Source of the DNA: CAWBUW01 sp963792075
Lineage (GTDB): Bacteria > Chloroflexota > Anaerolineae > Anaerolineales > UBA4823
Assembly: GCA_963792075.1 (NCBI GenBank)
Contig: CAWBUW010000012.1
Location: 2,686,853 to 2,750,852, forward strand
Length of the DNA stretch: 64,000 bases
Direction: 5' to 3'
The notes beneath the pieces are model-generated. The model was not told where the DNA came from. It ran no database searches and worked only from the letters and a program-made list of their open reading frames with translations. This document shows positions 44,943 through 53,517 of this stretch, piece after piece. The translations under genes and the position numbers were made by a program. Numbering within the stretch: position 1 is the first letter of the stretch; each line of letters opens with the position of its first letter.

Positions 44943-45584
44943 ATGGACCACACATTAAAGTCAATTTATGATAGCGTATTAGAAGGCGACAATGTTGGTG
45001 TGCAGGCAAACGTCAAAACTGCGCTGGAAGTCGGGCAACCCGCCGTGGTAGTGCTGAACGAAGCCCTGATTCCGGCTATGGCCGAAGTGGGGCGCTTGTT
45101 TGAAGAAGGCCAGTACTTTATCCCTGAAATGCTGATTTCGGCCCGGGCTATGAAGGAAGCGATAGTCTTGCTGAAACCCTTCCTCCAGAAAGATGAAGTG
45201 AAATTCGCCGGCACGGTCGTCATTGGCACCATCAGTGGTGACCTACATGATATTGGCAAGAACCTAGTTGGCCTGATGCTTGAAGGCGCAGGTTTCCAGG
45301 TGAAAGATCTGGGCATCGATGTGACGCCCGAGCATTACGTAGAAGCTGTGCGCGAAAACCACGCCGACGTAGTTGCCATGTCGGCGCTGTTAACCACCAC
45401 CATGGTAAATATGAAATCCACCATTGATGCTCTACGTGAAGCCGGGCTGCGCGACATGGTCAAGGTGATGGTGGGGGGCGCCCCGGTGACCGAAAGCTTT
45501 TCCAAGCAGATTGGTGCCGACGGCTTCGCTCCCGATGCCAGCCGGGCCGTGGCGGTTGTCAAAGCGCTTCTGGCACAGAAATGA
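44943..45584 (+). CDS. Corrinoid (B12)-binding methyltransferase protein
   Basis: A 213-residue protein with a helical methionine-synthase-type cap (~1-88) and a Rossmann B12 domain (~89-213). The cobalt-ligand motif GDLHDIG is complete (Asp100, His102, Gly105), and the lower-loop AMSALLTTTM is present. This is the MtaC/MtbC/MttC-like carrier that accepts a methyl group from a substrate-specific methyltransferase and hands it to another enzyme, here probably the UroD-like protein at 41534. No reductive activase (RamA-like) gene is visible. It overlaps the next gene by four bases. Confidence 0.9.
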   Translation: MDHTLKSIYDSVLEGDNVGVQANVKTALEVGQPAVVVLNEALIPAMAEVGRLFEEGQYFIPEMLISARAMKEAIVLLKPFLQKDEVKFAGTVVIGTISGDLHDIGKNLVGLMLEGAGFQVKDLGIDVTPEHYVEAVRENHADVVAMSALLTTTMVNMKSTIDALREAGLRDMVKVMVGGAPVTESFSKQIGADGFAPDASRAVAVVKALLAQK

Positions 45585-46587
45585 AAACGATCCGTCTGCA
45601 CGCTCCCAACGATTTGCGTCTGCACGAGGAATCAAAGCCGAAAGCTGGCCGAGGCGAATCTCTAGTGCATGTCACGGCAGTCGGTATCTGTGGTTCAGAT
45701 CTACACTGGTTCAGCGAAGCCGGCATCGGGGATGCCAAACTTAAACCCCCCTCATACTCGGGCACGAGTTCGTCGGCACAATCGACACTGGCCCACGAAA
45801 AGGACAACGGGTGGCAGTCGACCCGGCTGTTCCTTGTAAAGAATGCGAGCTCTGTTTACAAGGCAATCCTAACCTTTGCACCCATATGCGCTTCGCTGGT
45901 CATGGACAAGAAGATGGCGCTTTGCGTGAATATATTGCCTGGCCTGACGAATGTCTATTTCCGTTGCCGGATTCCCTTTCGGACGCGGACGGGGTCATGC
46001 TTGAACCGCTCGGCGTGGCCATCCATGCAGTCGACCTGGGTAAATTAAAGGTTGGAATGACTGTTGGTATCTTCGGAGCCGGGCCGATCGGGTTGCTGAT
46101 CTTGCAGATGGCGCGTCTTTCAGGGGCGCAGGTAATACATATTTCGGATCCTCTCCCTCACCGGTTAGATATAGCCCAAACCCTTGGAGCGACTAAAGCC
46201 ATTCTCACAGGGAACGGGTCTGAGGTCCAAGAAATCCTGGCTGCCACCGATGGCCGCGGGGTCGATGTGGCTTTCGAGGCCGCCGGTGAGAACGATGCTG
46301 TTGAAGCAGCTTTCTCAGCAGTCAAACCGGGTGGGCGGGTAGTCCTGGTTGGCATTCCTACCGATGACCGCACCTCGTTTTCGGCCTCCGTCGCCCGACG
46401 CAAGGGATTAACCATTAAAGTGGTACGGCGAATGAAGTTCACCTATCCGCGCTCCATCCAGCTTGTTGTAAACAAACAGTTGGACGTCCGCAGTATCGTC
46501 ACCCACCATTTCCCTCTCGAAAAAGCCCAAGAAGCCTTCACCATCGCCCATCGGCGGGAAGGATTGAAGATCATTATCGAAATCTGA
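45581..46587 (+). CDS. Zinc-dependent polyol/alcohol dehydrogenase (MDR), frameshifted in this sequence
   Basis: A sorbitol-dehydrogenase-like enzyme split by a one-base loss in the C6 run at 45746-45751. Adding a C gives the continuous segment PPLILGHEFVGTIDTGP and a ~335-residue protein. It has catalytic zinc residues (VGICGSDLH, GHEFVG), structural zinc CKECELCLQGNPNLC and NAD site GIFGAGPIGLL. It probably oxidises a polyol to a ketose that the following ribulokinase phosphorylates. The homopolymer position suggests a sequencing error. It overlaps the corrinoid gene; the kinase follows after 12 bases. Confidence 0.85.
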
Positions 46588-46599
46588 TCAGAGGTTCCT

Positions 46600-48282
46600 A
46601 TGACAAAGTATGCAATCGGCGTCGATTTCGGCACCGAATCTGGCCGAGCCGTCCTGGTGGATGTGTCCAATGGACGGGAGGTTGCTGTCTCAGTTTTTCC
46701 TTACTTGCAGGGTGTCATCGACGAAAAGCTGCCCGATAGCGGCGTCCGTCTTGATCAGGACTGGGCGCTACAGGATCCGGAAGACTATCTGCGCACTTTC
46801 CAAACGACCATCCCGGCGGTTTTGAAAGAGTCCGGGGTGGACTCGGCAGACGTAATCGGTTTGGGTGTGGACTTCACCTCTTGCACTATGCTGCCCGCCA
46901 AGTCTGACGGCACCCCACTGTGTTTGCTGCCTGAATTCCGTACCAATCCGCACGCCTGGGTCAAGCTTTGGAAACATCACGCTGCCCAACCCGAAGCGGA
47001 CAAGATCAATCTCGCCGCCCGCCAGATGAAACTGGGCTGGTTGGATCGCTACGGCGGCAAGATCTCGCCCGAAGGGTTCTTCCCGAAGGTCCTTCAGATC
47101 CTGGATGAAGCTCCCGAGATCTATAAAGCCGCCGACCGGCTTATAGAAGCTACCGACTGGGTTGTCTGGCAACTGACTGGCGTGGAGACTCGCAGTTCAT
47201 GCGCTGCCGGCTACAAGGCTCTTTGGTCCAAGCGCGAGGGTTTCCCGGATAAATCTTATTTCAAGGCGCTCGACCCGCGCCTGGAAAACGTGATTGACGA
47301 GAAAATGACGCGCGGCATCAGTCTCATCGGCGACCGCGCCGGGGGGTTGACTGAACAAGCTGCTAATTGGACCGGTCTAAAACCCGGAACAGCGGTGGCT
47401 GTTGCCAACGTGGACGCCCATGTGGCCGTCCCTGCAGTTGGCGTTACCCGGCCAGGCGCCATGGTAATGATCATGGGCACCAGCATCTGCCACATGGTAT
47501 TGAGCAATGAGGAACATGTCGTTCCTGGCATGTGCGGTTATGTGGAAGATGGCATCATCCCGGGATTCTTTGGCTACGAAGCCGGGCAAACCTGCGTGGG
47601 CGACCATTTTGCGTGGTTTGTGGAAAACTGTATTCCAGCCGTGTATGAACGCGAAGCGAAAGACCGCGGCATCGATACTCTTCAATTCCTGGAGGAAAAG
47701 GCGGCCAGACTAAAGCCTGGTGAATCCGGCTTGTTGGCGCTTGATTGGTGGAATGGCAACCGCAGCGTGTTGGTAGACGTGGATTTGACTGGCCTGCTCC
47801 TGGGTGTTACCCTGACCACTAAAGCCGAGGAGATCTACCGTGCCCTGATCGAGGCCACCGCCTACGGGACGCGGATCATCTTGGATACCTTCCAGCAGCA
47901 CGGCGTGCCAATCCATGAACTCGTAGTCTGCGGCGGCCTACCCGAGAAAAACAAATTGCTAATGCAGATCTACGCCGATGTGACCGGCCGCGAGATCAAG
48001 GTCAGCGCATCGAAACAGACGTCTGCGTTGGGGGCGGCCATGTTCGGGGCAGTGGCGGCCGGCAGGTCCGCCGGCGGGTATAACTCGATCTACGATGCCG
48101 TCCAGGCCATGGCGCATCTCAAAGCTGAAACCTTCAAGCCCCTCTCCCAAAACCAGATCATCTACGAAAAACTCTTCGCCGAATACTTGCGCCTGCACGA
48201 CTATTTTGGCCGTGGAGAGAATAATGTGATGAAAACCTTGAAACAAATCAAAGCTGAGGTTAAAGTAAATCCATTTCACTAA
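46600..48282 (+). CDS. araB: Ribulokinase-type FGGY sugar kinase
   Basis: A 560-residue FGGY kinase with the AraB-type opening AIGVDFGTESGRAVLVD, the substrate segment GVDFTSCTMLP and the C-terminal nucleotide-binding VVCGGLPEKNKLLMQIYADVTGR. Length and motifs fit L-ribulokinase, which phosphorylates L-ribulose and some other 2-ketopentoses and pentitols. No arabinose isomerase or ribulose-5-phosphate epimerase is near, so its ketose may come from the polyol dehydrogenase just upstream. It converges with thrC, with stops overlapping by a few bases. Confidence 0.85.
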   Translation: MTKYAIGVDFGTESGRAVLVDVSNGREVAVSVFPYLQGVIDEKLPDSGVRLDQDWALQDPEDYLRTFQTTIPAVLKESGVDSADVIGLGVDFTSCTMLPAKSDGTPLCLLPEFRTNPHAWVKLWKHHAAQPEADKINLAARQMKLGWLDRYGGKISPEGFFPKVLQILDEAPEIYKAADRLIEATDWVVWQLTGVETRSSCAAGYKALWSKREGFPDKSYFKALDPRLENVIDEKMTRGISLIGDRAGGLTEQAANWTGLKPGTAVAVANVDAHVAVPAVGVTRPGAMVMIMGTSICHMVLSNEEHVVPGMCGYVEDGIIPGFFGYEAGQTCVGDHFAWFVENCIPAVYEREAKDRGIDTLQFLEEKAARLKPGESGLLALDWWNGNRSVLVDVDLTGLLLGVTLTTKAEEIYRALIEATAYGTRIILDTFQQHGVPIHELVVCGGLPEKNKLLMQIYADVTGREIKVSASKQTSALGAAMFGAVAAGRSAGGYNSIYDAVQAMAHLKAETFKPLSQNQIIYEKLFAEYLRLHDYFGRGENNVMKTLKQIKAEVKVNPFH

Positions 48283-49370
48283 AGCGCCAGCGCCTCTTCC
48301 AGCGCCCCGTATTCCGCGGGCAGCACCTGTGGGGCGGGCGCGCGGCCGGCGATGATCTCCGGGTCCTTCAAGCCATGCCCGGTGCATACGGCGACGATAC
48401 GCTTGCCTGCTGGCCGGATGCGCCCCGCCCGGATCTCTTTGGCCAGCCCGGCCAGCCCGGCGGCGGAGGCCGGCTCGACCCACACGCCTTCTGCGGCGAG
48501 CGCTCTTTGCAGCGCCAATATTTCGTCGTCGCTGGCGGATATGATCTTCCCGCCGGACTCTTCGGCAGCCAGCAGCGCCTGTTCGCCGCGCGCCGGACGG
48601 CCGATGCGGATGGCGGTACACAGGGTTTCGGGTTTGTCTACCGCATGACCGAGCACCAGAGGCGCTGAGCCGGCAGCCTGCACGCCCAGCAGGCGTGGCA
48701 GCCCGCTGGGTCTGAGTGCGTGATATTGTTTGAAGCCCATCCAGTAGGCGGTGATGTTGCCCGCATTGCCCACGGGCAGGCAGAGCCAGTCCGGCGCTGA
48801 GCCCAGCGCATCGCAAACCTCGAACGCGGCCGTTTTTTGGCCTTCCAGGCGGTACGGGTTGAGCGAGTTGACCAGCGCAATGGGCTGCTTCTGCGTGATT
48901 TCCACCACCAGCCCCAGGGCGTCATCGAAGGAGCCAGCCACCTGGATCACGCGCGCGCCGTAAGCTACTGCCCCTGCCAGCTTGCCCGCTGCGACTTTGC
49001 CCTGCGGGATGAGCACGATCGCCTGCATGCCGGCGCGGGCGGCATATGCTGCTGCGGAGGCAGCCGTGTTGCCGGTGGAGGCGCAGATCACTTTCTGCAC
49101 CCCGCGGCCGGCGGCTTCGCTGATCGCTGCGGTCATGCCGCGGTCTTTGAACGAGCCGGTCGGGTTGAGCCCTTCGAACTTGGCGTACAGCTCAAACCCG
49201 CCGCCAAGCTGCTCGACCAGCCGAGGGAGCGGGACCAGCGGGGTGCTGCCTTCCAGCAGAGTAACGGTCCGGCTGTGTGCGGGCAAATCCATTAAGCCTC
49301 CGTAGCGGGCGATGACCCCGCCTGGTGGGGGAAGTGTTCGCTGATAGTTAGAACGTACCTGGTCATTCAT
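48279..49370 (-). CDS. thrC: Threonine synthase
   Basis: A 363-residue PLP enzyme (fold type II) converting O-phosphohomoserine to threonine. PLP lysine K75 in NPTGSFKDRGM, the phosphate cup GNAGN and an early STPLVPLPRL segment are clear. It is the short class of ThrC common outside enterobacteria. Last gene of the lysC-asd-HAD-thrC operon; its ATG overlaps the stop of the preceding gene. Confidence 0.92.
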   Translation of the reverse strand: MNDQVRSNYQRTLPPPGGVIARYGGLMDLPAHSRTVTLLEGSTPLVPLPRLVEQLGGGFELYAKFEGLNPTGSFKDRGMTAAISEAAGRGVQKVICASTGNTAASAAAYAARAGMQAIVLIPQGKVAAGKLAGAVAYGARVIQVAGSFDDALGLVVEITQKQPIALVNSLNPYRLEGQKTAAFEVCDALGSAPDWLCLPVGNAGNITAYWMGFKQYHALRPSGLPRLLGVQAAGSAPLVLGHAVDKPETLCTAIRIGRPARGEQALLAAEESGGKIISASDDEILALQRALAAEGVWVEPASAAGLAGLAKEIRAGRIRPAGKRIVAVCTGHGLKDPEIIAGRAPAPQVLPAEYGALEEALAL

Positions 49371-50545
49371 GATGCGGCTCCAATCGCGTGGGTTGTTATG
49401 CGGTGTAGAGGCAGCCAGCCCTGGGCAGCCAGGCCGGCAGGGGGCAGCGAGGCTTCGTCCGGCTTGTCGGACAGGCCAAAGAGCAGCGCCCCCTGCGCTT
49501 TCCAGGCCAGCGCCAGGGTGCGCACTTCCTGGGTGAGTACGATTTCTTCGGCCAGCATTTGTTCCACCGGTGCGCCATCCGGCAGGCAGCCCATACGGCC
49601 GGCCGTGGCATGGTATTCGCTGCGGCGGAAAGCCTTGAAGGGGGTTGGGTCACCGGCAGAATAATGCGCATAGATGTCGTTGTGGATCTTGCGCAGCGCT
49701 TCGGGCAGCGCTGCCTGCTGCGCATCCACCTGGTGAATGAAGGCGGCGAAGCTGGGGGGATTCCCGGCCAGGATGGCCGCGACCAACCCATCTAAAGAGT
49801 ACAGGTTGCTGCCCAGAACCAGGCAAATATACGCCAGGTAATCCTGGTTGTCGGCAGTGAAGAAATGGAATTCGGGCTGGTTCAGGCGCTGGTAGGCAGC
49901 CTCGAAAGCGGCGGCATCGAAGGCGCTGCCCAGCGTGGCGGCGACAGTCTGGCGCACGGCAAACAGGCGGGCCTGGTCGATCACGGCTGCATTGCGCCCG
50001 CGGGCGCCGATGGCGGTCTTATCCAGGTCGACCACCACCACAGTGGCCTCGTCGATCGGAAACGGATGCGCCCGGCAGGCGCGCTCGAATTCGGCCAACA
50101 GCGCCCAGCGGTTGGCCAGGTAAAGCGGCAGCCCGCAGCCCGTTTGGGTGAGCTCCAGGCGGGGAGGCCGGCCGTTCTCCGCGCTGATGCAGGCGATGCC
50201 CTGCCAGCCCGCCGCCAGGCACAGGTTTTCGAACGCGCCGGCGTCGCCCAGGCGGGTATCGCCCAGGAAGACCAGGCGCTTGAGCGCCGTGCGCGGCTGC
50301 TCGATGCGCCGGGCTTCGGCCAGCAGGTGTACCACCAGGCGGGCATAACCCGGCTCGTGCTTGCGCGGCAGTTGGCCTCCAGGCAGACCGGCGCCTGCCA
50401 GCAGCGCTTCCAGGCCGGGCAGGCGCGGGTCGCAGGGCTGTAAGCTGCGGTAGGCGATGAAGTCTTGCAGGAATTCAGAAACACTGCTGCGCCCGTACAG
50501 GCGCATGGCAGGCGGTTCGTCTTGCATTGTGTCGTTTGGCATCAT
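49367..50545 (-). CDS. HAD-like protein of unknown function in the threonine operon
   Basis: A 392-residue protein without a name I can give. Residues ~168-180 (TVVVVDLDKTAIGARG) have the HAD nucleophile pattern DxDxT (Asp173, Asp175), and a C-terminal GLSDKPDEAS resembles HAD motif IV surroundings. An N-terminal ~160-residue domain includes LVFLGDTRLGDAGAF. It lies between asd and thrC with 9-base and overlapping junctions. The operon lacks homoserine kinase and homoserine dehydrogenase, so a role at the homoserine/phosphohomoserine step (as for the HAD protein ThrH in pseudomonads) is a guess from context only. Confidence 0.6.
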   Translation of the reverse strand: MMPNDTMQDEPPAMRLYGRSSVSEFLQDFIAYRSLQPCDPRLPGLEALLAGAGLPGGQLPRKHEPGYARLVVHLLAEARRIEQPRTALKRLVFLGDTRLGDAGAFENLCLAAGWQGIACISAENGRPPRLELTQTGCGLPLYLANRWALLAEFERACRAHPFPIDEATVVVVDLDKTAIGARGRNAAVIDQARLFAVRQTVAATLGSAFDAAAFEAAYQRLNQPEFHFFTADNQDYLAYICLVLGSNLYSLDGLVAAILAGNPPSFAAFIHQVDAQQAALPEALRKIHNDIYAHYSAGDPTPFKAFRRSEYHATAGRMGCLPDGAPVEQMLAEEIVLTQEVRTLALAWKAQGALLFGLSDKPDEASLPPAGLAAQGWLPLHRITTHAIGAAS

Positions 50546-50554
50546 GACTCCTGG

Positions 50555-51637
50555 TTATGAAATCCACCCCTGCTGTACGAGCAGCTCGGCGTTGTAGATC
50601 GACCCGCCGGCTGCGCCGCGGATCGTGTTGTGTGAAAGCACCACCAGTTTAAGATGAAAGAGCGGGTCGGCGCGCACCTTGCCTACGACCGTGGTCATAC
50701 CCTGCCCGGTCAGCCGGTCATAGCGCGGCTGTGGACGGTCGACTTCGCTGCGCACCAGAATGGGCGGGTGCGGGGCGGAGGGCAGGCTGCGGCTGGCCTC
50801 CGGGGCGGCGTAGCTGCGCAGCGCCGCGGCAGCCTCTTCCGGGCTGGCGGACCGGCCCAGCTCGACGCTGGCGCAGACCAGGTGCCCATCGCTGACCGCC
50901 ACGCGGTTGGTGTGCGCCGAGAGAATGAAGTCTGCCAGGTGGAGCTGAGGTTGGCCTGGGAGGCTCTCTGCCTCGTTACTCACCCGTCCCAGCATTTTGC
51001 GCGGCTCCCATTCGACTTTTTCTTCTTCGCCGCCGATGTGGGGGATCACGTTATCCAGGATATCCAGGGCGGCTACGCCGGGGTAGCCGGCGCCGGAAAG
51101 CGCTTGCAGGGATACCACGAAGGCTCGGCGCAGGCCAAAGGCATCCTGCAGCGCCTTGAGCGCTACGGTCAGGCCGGTGCTGGTGCAGTTTGGGTTGGTG
51201 ACGATGCCCCCGCTCCACCCATGCTCCCTCCGCTGGCGCGGCAGCAGGGCGGTGTGCTCCGGGTTGACCTCCGGCAGCAGCAGCGGCACATCTTCTTCAC
51301 GCCGGAATGCAGACGCGTTCGAGCACACCATGATTCCGGCCCGCGCCAGGGCCGGTTCCAGCGCCCGCGCCTGGTCGGCGGGCAGGGCAGAAAAGGCGAT
51401 GCGCGCCGGGTGGACGGATTCTGGCGCAGAGGGCCGGACGACCAGCGACCTGGCCCAGGAGGGCATGGGCTCGGAAAGCACCCACCGGCCTGCCTGCCCG
51501 TAAGGTTGGCCAATGGAGCGCTCCGAGCCGGTCAGGGCGACCACCTCGAACCAGGGATGGTTATCGAGAAGCTGCACGAAGCGCTGTCCGACAGAACCCG
51601 TCGCAGCCAGCACGGCAACCGGGATCCTGGCGTTCAC
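50555..51637 (-). CDS. asd: Aspartate-semialdehyde dehydrogenase, archaeal/fungal type
   Basis: A 360-residue enzyme reducing aspartyl phosphate to the semialdehyde. N-terminal NADP site VAVLAATGSVGQRF, catalytic Cys151 in TNPNCTSTG and the AHTNRVAVSDGH segment match the archaeal-type family rather than the E. coli type. The start overlaps the lysC stop (ATGA), so the two successive pathway enzymes are coupled. Confidence 0.9.
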   Translation of the reverse strand: MNARIPVAVLAATGSVGQRFVQLLDNHPWFEVVALTGSERSIGQPYGQAGRWVLSEPMPSWARSLVVRPSAPESVHPARIAFSALPADQARALEPALARAGIMVCSNASAFRREEDVPLLLPEVNPEHTALLPRQRREHGWSGGIVTNPNCTSTGLTVALKALQDAFGLRRAFVVSLQALSGAGYPGVAALDILDNVIPHIGGEEEKVEWEPRKMLGRVSNEAESLPGQPQLHLADFILSAHTNRVAVSDGHLVCASVELGRSASPEEAAAALRSYAAPEASRSLPSAPHPPILVRSEVDRPQPRYDRLTGQGMTTVVGKVRADPLFHLKLVVLSHNTIRGAAGGSIYNAELLVQQGWIS

Positions 51638-53169
51638 GCATGCACCTCCTGGGTAGGGGCAAGGAGGGCTGGGGCAAGCCCAGTCCCTGCAGGAGAGGGG
51701 GAGGCGATGAGGGCATGAATGGCTTTGACGGCCTGCTCGGCCTGGGAGTGCGCCACGACCAGGCTGACGGCCACTTCGGAGGACCCTTGGGCGATGGCGA
51801 TGATGTTGATCTGTTCTGCGCCCAGGGCGCTGAAGATGCGCCCGGCAACGCCCGGGGTGTTGATCATCCCGGCGCCTACAACGGTAATAATGGCAACGTC
51901 CCCGGTGAGGCTGATGCGGTCAATGTCCTGGTCGGCCAGCTCCTGCGCGAAAGCGGCCTGCAGAGCCGCTGCCACCCGCTCCCCTGCCTCGGCGGGTGCG
52001 GCGAAGCTGATGGACTGCTCCGAAGATGCCTGCGTGATCAACGGGACGGAGGTGCCGGTGGAGGCGACGGCGCTAAAGGTGCGCGCTGCCACGCCCGGCA
52101 CGCCCAGCATGCCCCGGCCTTCCACGGTGACCATGCGCAAGCCGCGGATCGCAGTCACTGCTTTAAGCGGTCCAGCCTCGTATTCTCCGTCCGCCGCGTG
52201 GCCATTGGTGAGCAGGCGCGTGCCGGGGTGTTGGGGATTGAAAGTATTGCAAATGCGCAGGCCAATGCCGGCATCGATCACCGGGCGGATGGTCTTCGGG
52301 TGCAGCACCTTGGCGCCAAAGTAAGCCAGCTCGGCGATTTCGCGGTAGCTCAGGCTGGGGATGGTGCGCGCCTCGGGCACCAGGCGAGGATCGGCCGTCA
52401 TCACGCCATCTACATCGGTCCAGATCCAGACGTCGTCCGCGGCCAGCGCCGCTCCGAGGATGGCGGCAGAATAGTCGCTGCCGCCGCGTCCGAGCGTGGT
52501 GGTAGCGCCTTCGGGCGTGGCGCCGATAAAGCCGGTGACCACCGGCACGAACCCCTTCAGCAGCACGGGCTCCAGCACCTGGCGGGTGCGCTCGTGCGTG
52601 GCCTTAAAATCAGGATGGGCATTTTGGAAGTGGCGGTCGGTTACCACAAGCTGAGTTGATTCGACCATCTGGGCCGGCACGCCGAGCGTCTCCAGCACGG
52701 CCGTCATGAGGCGCACGCTCATCCGTTCGCCCAGCGCAGCCACAGCATCCAGGGCGCGCGGCGTGGCCTCGCCCAGCACGGAGATGGCCTGGCACAGGTT
52801 GAGGAAGGTGGCAATCAGGTGGTTGATCTCCTGCTTGACCTGGGCACAGCGCGCCGGGTCATTGGCCGGGCTGTCCTGGCCCAGGAGCTGGTCGGCCACG
52901 GCGAAATGGAGCTGGCGCAGGCGGCTTTCTGCCTGGTAGAGGGCAGAGAGGTCGCCGCTTACAGCCTGCGCTGCGCTGTCGAGCAGCAGGTTGGTCACTC
53001 CGGACAGCGCCGAGAGCACCACCACCAGCCGCGGCCATTCGGGCAGGTGATAGTGTACGATCTCGGCGGCCTGGCGCATGGCCATCGGCGTGCCAACCGA
53101 AGTCCCGCCGAACTTCATCACCAGCGTGCGGGCATTCTGAGGGGGTGGGTAGGATGGTTGGACAGCCAT
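51634..53169 (-). CDS. lysC: Aspartate kinase
   Basis: A 511-residue aspartokinase, the first step of the Lys/Thr/Met family. Kinase domain with MKFGGTSVGTP and GFIGATPEGATTTLGRGGSDYSA; two C-terminal ACT domains (~340-500) for amino acid feedback. ATG at 53169 with GGAGG 8 bases upstream is chosen. A GTG at 53202 would also be in frame, but it lies inside the terminator stem. The long leader (to ~53347) contains a candidate leader peptide and an intrinsic terminator, pointing to attenuation in addition to allosteric control. Confidence 0.92.
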   Translation of the reverse strand: MAVQPSYPPPQNARTLVMKFGGTSVGTPMAMRQAAEIVHYHLPEWPRLVVVLSALSGVTNLLLDSAAQAVSGDLSALYQAESRLRQLHFAVADQLLGQDSPANDPARCAQVKQEINHLIATFLNLCQAISVLGEATPRALDAVAALGERMSVRLMTAVLETLGVPAQMVESTQLVVTDRHFQNAHPDFKATHERTRQVLEPVLLKGFVPVVTGFIGATPEGATTTLGRGGSDYSAAILGAALAADDVWIWTDVDGVMTADPRLVPEARTIPSLSYREIAELAYFGAKVLHPKTIRPVIDAGIGLRICNTFNPQHPGTRLLTNGHAADGEYEAGPLKAVTAIRGLRMVTVEGRGMLGVPGVAARTFSAVASTGTSVPLITQASSEQSISFAAPAEAGERVAAALQAAFAQELADQDIDRISLTGDVAIITVVGAGMINTPGVAGRIFSALGAEQINIIAIAQGSSEVAVSLVVAHSQAEQAVKAIHALIASPSPAGTGLAPALLAPTQEVHA

Positions 53170-53190
53170 GGCAAGGACCTCCGGGAGAAG

Positions 53191-53221
53191 AATAAAAAAC
53201 ACCCCGTTGGAACGGGGTGTT
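53191..53221 (-). terminator. Intrinsic terminator in the lysC leader (attenuator)
   Basis: On the minus strand AACACCCCGTT pairs exactly with AACGGGGTGTT (53198-53221), followed directly by TTTTATT (53197-53191). It stands between the leader peptide and the lysC start, about 20 bases before its ribosome site, so it must be overcome for operon expression. Confidence 0.85.
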
Positions 53222-53253
53222 TTGGACTTACAGTCTGTGTCTGCTGACTGCGG

Positions 53254-53343
53254 TCAGGCGTTTCCGCCGCCCGCGCACCACCGCTCCGGGAGTAATCTCC
53301 GGGTAGTCATGGTAGTGGACATGGTAGTCAGGGCAGCGAACAT
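53254..53343 (-). CDS. Thr/Met-rich leader peptide of the lysC-asd-thrC operon
   Basis: A 29-codon ORF with the start MFAALTTMSTTMTTRR. Six of the nine codons at positions 6-14 are Thr (three ACT-ACC pairs), interspersed with two Met; the ATG start adds a third. Clusters of codons for the pathway end products are the mark of ribosome-mediated attenuation, as in thrL. The ORF ends 30 bases before the terminator stem. A CTGAC/GTCAG inverted repeat (53245-53258) over its stop codon could take part in alternative folding. The ATG is only ~4 bases from the predicted transcript start and has no Shine-Dalgarno, so it may be translated leaderless. Confidence 0.75.
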   Translation of the reverse strand: MFAALTTMSTTMTTRRLLPERWCAGGGNA

Positions 53344-53353
53344 ATTGGGCGGA

Positions 53354-53382
53354 AATATATCACCCGCATGCTGATCCGTCAA
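53354..53382 (-). promoter_or_regulatory. Promoter of the lysC operon
   Basis: On the minus strand TTGACG (53382-53377), exactly 17 bases, then TATATT (53359-53354). Transcription should begin near 53347, four bases before the leader-peptide ATG. Confidence 0.65.
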
Positions 53383-53399
53383 GGTAGAATCGAAGATTT

Positions 53400-53436
53400 G
53401 GGGGTCAGCGAGCGATAAAATCGCTCACTGACCCCC
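53400..53436. other. Strong hairpin between divergent lysC and kinase genes
   Basis: GGGGGTCAGCGAGCGA (53400-53415) pairs with TCGCTCACTGACCCCC (53421-53436) with one mismatch and a 5-base loop. It lies upstream of both promoters; it may insulate them or be a small repeat element. Confidence 0.6.
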
Positions 53437-53517
53437 ACCCCCCTCAACTTTCTCCTCATATCCGTTATTCTGATAGAATTAGCAAGGCTCCATAGATAGT
53501 TCGAGGAAAGAGGAAGC

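Noticed and set aside
48279..48282. thrC and the ribulokinase gene as one transcription unit
   Set aside because: They are on opposite strands and merely share overlapping stop codons.
53254..53343. T-box or lysine riboswitch in the lysC leader
   Set aside because: I could not find a T-box AGGGTGG-like sequence or the multi-helix lysine aptamer in this short leader (~180 bases); the Thr-codon ORF and terminator explain it better.
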